6,625 nucleotides of DNA from DAIOFH01 sp036745875. Its GTDB lineage: Bacteria > Planctomycetota > SZUA-567. Each line of letters begins with the position of its first letter. The first letter of the stretch is position 1. The stretch lies in contig DAIOFH010000169.1 of assembly GCA_036745875.1 (NCBI GenBank), positions 1-6,625 on the forward strand. Direction: 5' to 3'. A program made the translations under genes and the position numbers. The notes under the pieces were generated by a model, which was not told the origin of the DNA, searched no databases, and saw only the letters and a list, made by a program, of their open reading frames with translations. Positions 5,450 to 6,625 of the stretch are shown one piece after another.

Positions 5450-6481
5450 ATGCCTATTGCCACTGTTTCCTGGAGAAGCATCATCGCCGGGGTCGTTACC
5501 GTCATCGCCGTTTCCATCATTATGGCTTTATTGGGAATCGCTCTTGGATTTACCGTCATTGATCCCTTGTCGAACGACCCACTTGACGGACTCGGGCTGA
5601 CATTCGGTTTCTGGTCCGTCCTTTCCATACTGGTCAGCCTCGCCCTCGGCGGGTATATAGGGGGCTACTTCGCCGGCATGCACGGTTGCAAACACGGCTT
5701 CATGGTTTGGGCGACAACTCTGTTGATCGCATCGCTGTTCAGCGGCCTTGCCGTCAGTTCCGCCATAAAGGCGATCGGTTCGACCGTCGCCACCGTCGGT
5801 TCCGGCGCGGCAACCGTTGTTTCGACCGCCGGCGGCGGCATTGCCAACCTGGCTTCCGGCGCGATCGACAGCATCCAGGAAAACATCGACCTTAACTTTG
5901 ACCCTATCGAGCTGCGCCAGGATGTGGCCTCGGTACTCAGGGATACGGGGGTGGAAACGCTCCAGCCGGAATATCTCGGGCAAGTTATGCTCGACGCCCG
6001 TTCGGACCTGCGGACCACCGTCAACCAGCTCATGATCCATGCCGACAACTACGAAGGGATTATAACGGCATTTCTCGAAAAGCAAAAGGAGCGGCTGGCA
6101 AACATCACCGGCGAAATCGACCGCGAGACAGCCGTCACGACTCTGATGCAGCGGCGTGACATGTCCAGGTCCGATGCCGAACAGGCCGTCGACAACGCTG
6201 TGTCCGCGTACAATACGGCGGTCCTCCGCATCCAGGATTCCGTCAACGAAGCGCAGCAGAAAGTCGAGGACGCGAAAGTCCACATCGACGCGGCGGTCCA
6301 GAACGCCAGGGTAAAGGCCGACCGGCTGGCGGGCACGATGGCAAAGACATCCCTTGCCTCGGCGGTGGCGCTTATCATCGGTGCGGTCGTCTGCTGCCTC
6401 GCGGGATGGTATGGCGCAGGCCATGCGTTCCGCTTCAATGCCATACAAATCACACGGGAAAAAACGATTGTGAAGCCGTAG
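5450..6481 (+). CDS. Glycine-rich multi-pass membrane protein of unknown function
   Basis: I do not recognise a function. The 343-residue product has three N-terminal membrane helices (about 10-36, 52-78, 84-112). A small-residue stretch at about 105-140 (SGAATVVSTAGGGIANLASG, 118-137) resembles glycine-zipper segments. A polar, probably helical domain follows (150-300), containing MSRSDAEQAVDNAVSAYN (238-255) and a heptad-like run (about 255-295). The fourth membrane helix is at 301-323, and a short basic tail ends the chain. The general plan, a WRSIIAG opening followed by AEQAVD repeats, recalls proteins loosely annotated as PhnA-like in other bacteria; that resemblance is from memory and weak. 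The ATG at 5450 is preferred because it follows GGGGGA with 7 bases of spacing. A longer in-frame TTG start at 5339 would overlap the promoter -35 box. The gene stands alone, and its stop is followed by eight Ts (6485-6492) without a convincing hairpin. Confidence 0.8.
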   Translation: MPIATVSWRSIIAGVVTVIAVSIIMALLGIALGFTVIDPLSNDPLDGLGLTFGFWSVLSILVSLALGGYIGGYFAGMHGCKHGFMVWATTLLIASLFSGLAVSSAIKAIGSTVATVGSGAATVVSTAGGGIANLASGAIDSIQENIDLNFDPIELRQDVASVLRDTGVETLQPEYLGQVMLDARSDLRTTVNQLMIHADNYEGIITAFLEKQKERLANITGEIDRETAVTTLMQRRDMSRSDAEQAVDNAVSAYNTAVLRIQDSVNEAQQKVEDAKVHIDAAVQNARVKADRLAGTMAKTSLASAVALIIGAVVCCLAGWYGAGHAFRFNAIQITREKTIVKP

Positions 6482-6550
6482 AAGTTTTTTTTGACTGCCC
6501 GGAGGAGTAGGCTGCTATTTGCTTTGTCCTCATCACATACCCAATTGTCT

Positions 6551-6590
6551 ACCACTTATTCGCCGCAGGTGGTTAGTACTACAGTAGTGG
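6551..6590. repeat. Overlapping short inverted repeats in the right-hand non-coding region
   Basis: ACCAC (6551-6555) can pair with GTGGT (6569-6573), or CCACT (6552-6556) with AGTGG (6586-6590). Separately, ACTACAGTAGT (6578-6588) is a perfect 11-base odd palindrome. The pairings exclude one another. The cluster lies directly before a promoter candidate, so it may be a regulator-binding region; as DNA structure alone it is short. The rest of 6482-6625 shows no coding signal. Confidence 0.35.
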
Positions 6591-6591
6591 A

Positions 6592-6620
6592 TTGAATTAT
6601 TGTATCTTCATCTGTATCAT
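6592..6620 (+). promoter_or_regulatory. Promoter candidate for a gene to the right of the window
   Basis: TTGAAT (6592-6597) and TATCAT (6615-6620) are separated by an optimal 17 bases and match the sigma70 hexamers at 4/6 and 5/6. The sequence between and around them is A/T-rich. No start codon with a ribosome-binding site follows before the window ends. Confidence 0.42.
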
Positions 6621-6625
6621 ATCTT

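Noticed and set aside
5528..6448. 306-codon minus-strand frame opposite the membrane protein
   Set aside because: Composition is that of an antisense shadow; the plus strand has a promoter, ribosome-binding site and consistent membrane topology.
6450..6492. Intrinsic terminator after the membrane-protein gene
   Set aside because: There is a run of eight Ts, but only 4-base stems (ACGG/CCGT or CACA/TGTG) can form before it.

Overview
The window (about 55% G+C by eye) looks like a chromosomal segment from a diderm bacterium. The solute-binding protein has a plain Sec signal peptide with no lipobox cysteine, which is usual for a soluble periplasmic protein and unusual for a typical Gram-positive one. 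Spacers are A/T-rich with sigma70-type promoter hexamers, and coding DNA has a strong bias to C/G third positions. Negativicutes, Synergistota or a proteobacterium would all fit; the sequence alone does not decide.

Left third (1-3224, plus strand): a RbsA/RbsC/RbsB-type sugar ABC transporter operon in the order ATPase, permease, binding protein, closed by a strong intrinsic terminator (3192-3224). The operon looks damaged. The ATPase starts abruptly at the Walker B strand of its first nucleotide-binding domain, with an in-frame stop and an unrelated inverted-repeat segment just upstream, so about 165 N-terminal residues are gone. The permease carries what looks like an in-frame loss of about 26 residues near its C-terminus that would merge its last two membrane helices. 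The binding protein appears intact, with a good ribosome-binding site and most sugar-contact positions conserved.

Middle (3279-5263): a divergent pair of transcription units. On the minus strand, a short-chain dehydrogenase/reductase and a GNAT acetyltransferase form a tight two-gene operon that converges on the transporter terminator. On the plus strand is a single-chain nucleotidyltransferase-fold protein with a helical C-terminal half. The 118-base divergent spacer holds an extended -10 candidate, a near-palindrome over it and a second dyad in the leader, which suggests local shared control.

Right part (5264-6625): a promoter with an A/T-rich upstream tract and an operator-like dyad at its start site drives a 343-residue glycine-rich membrane protein of unknown function. 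The last 144 bases are non-coding, with overlapping short inverted repeats directly upstream of another promoter candidate that would serve a gene beyond the window. There is no gene-free stretch longer than 300 bases. I saw no rRNA, tRNA, CRISPR array or recognisable transposase gene, and I do not see a clearly new multi-gene system. The most notable signals are the coordinated decay of the transporter and the palindrome-rich divergent spacer.
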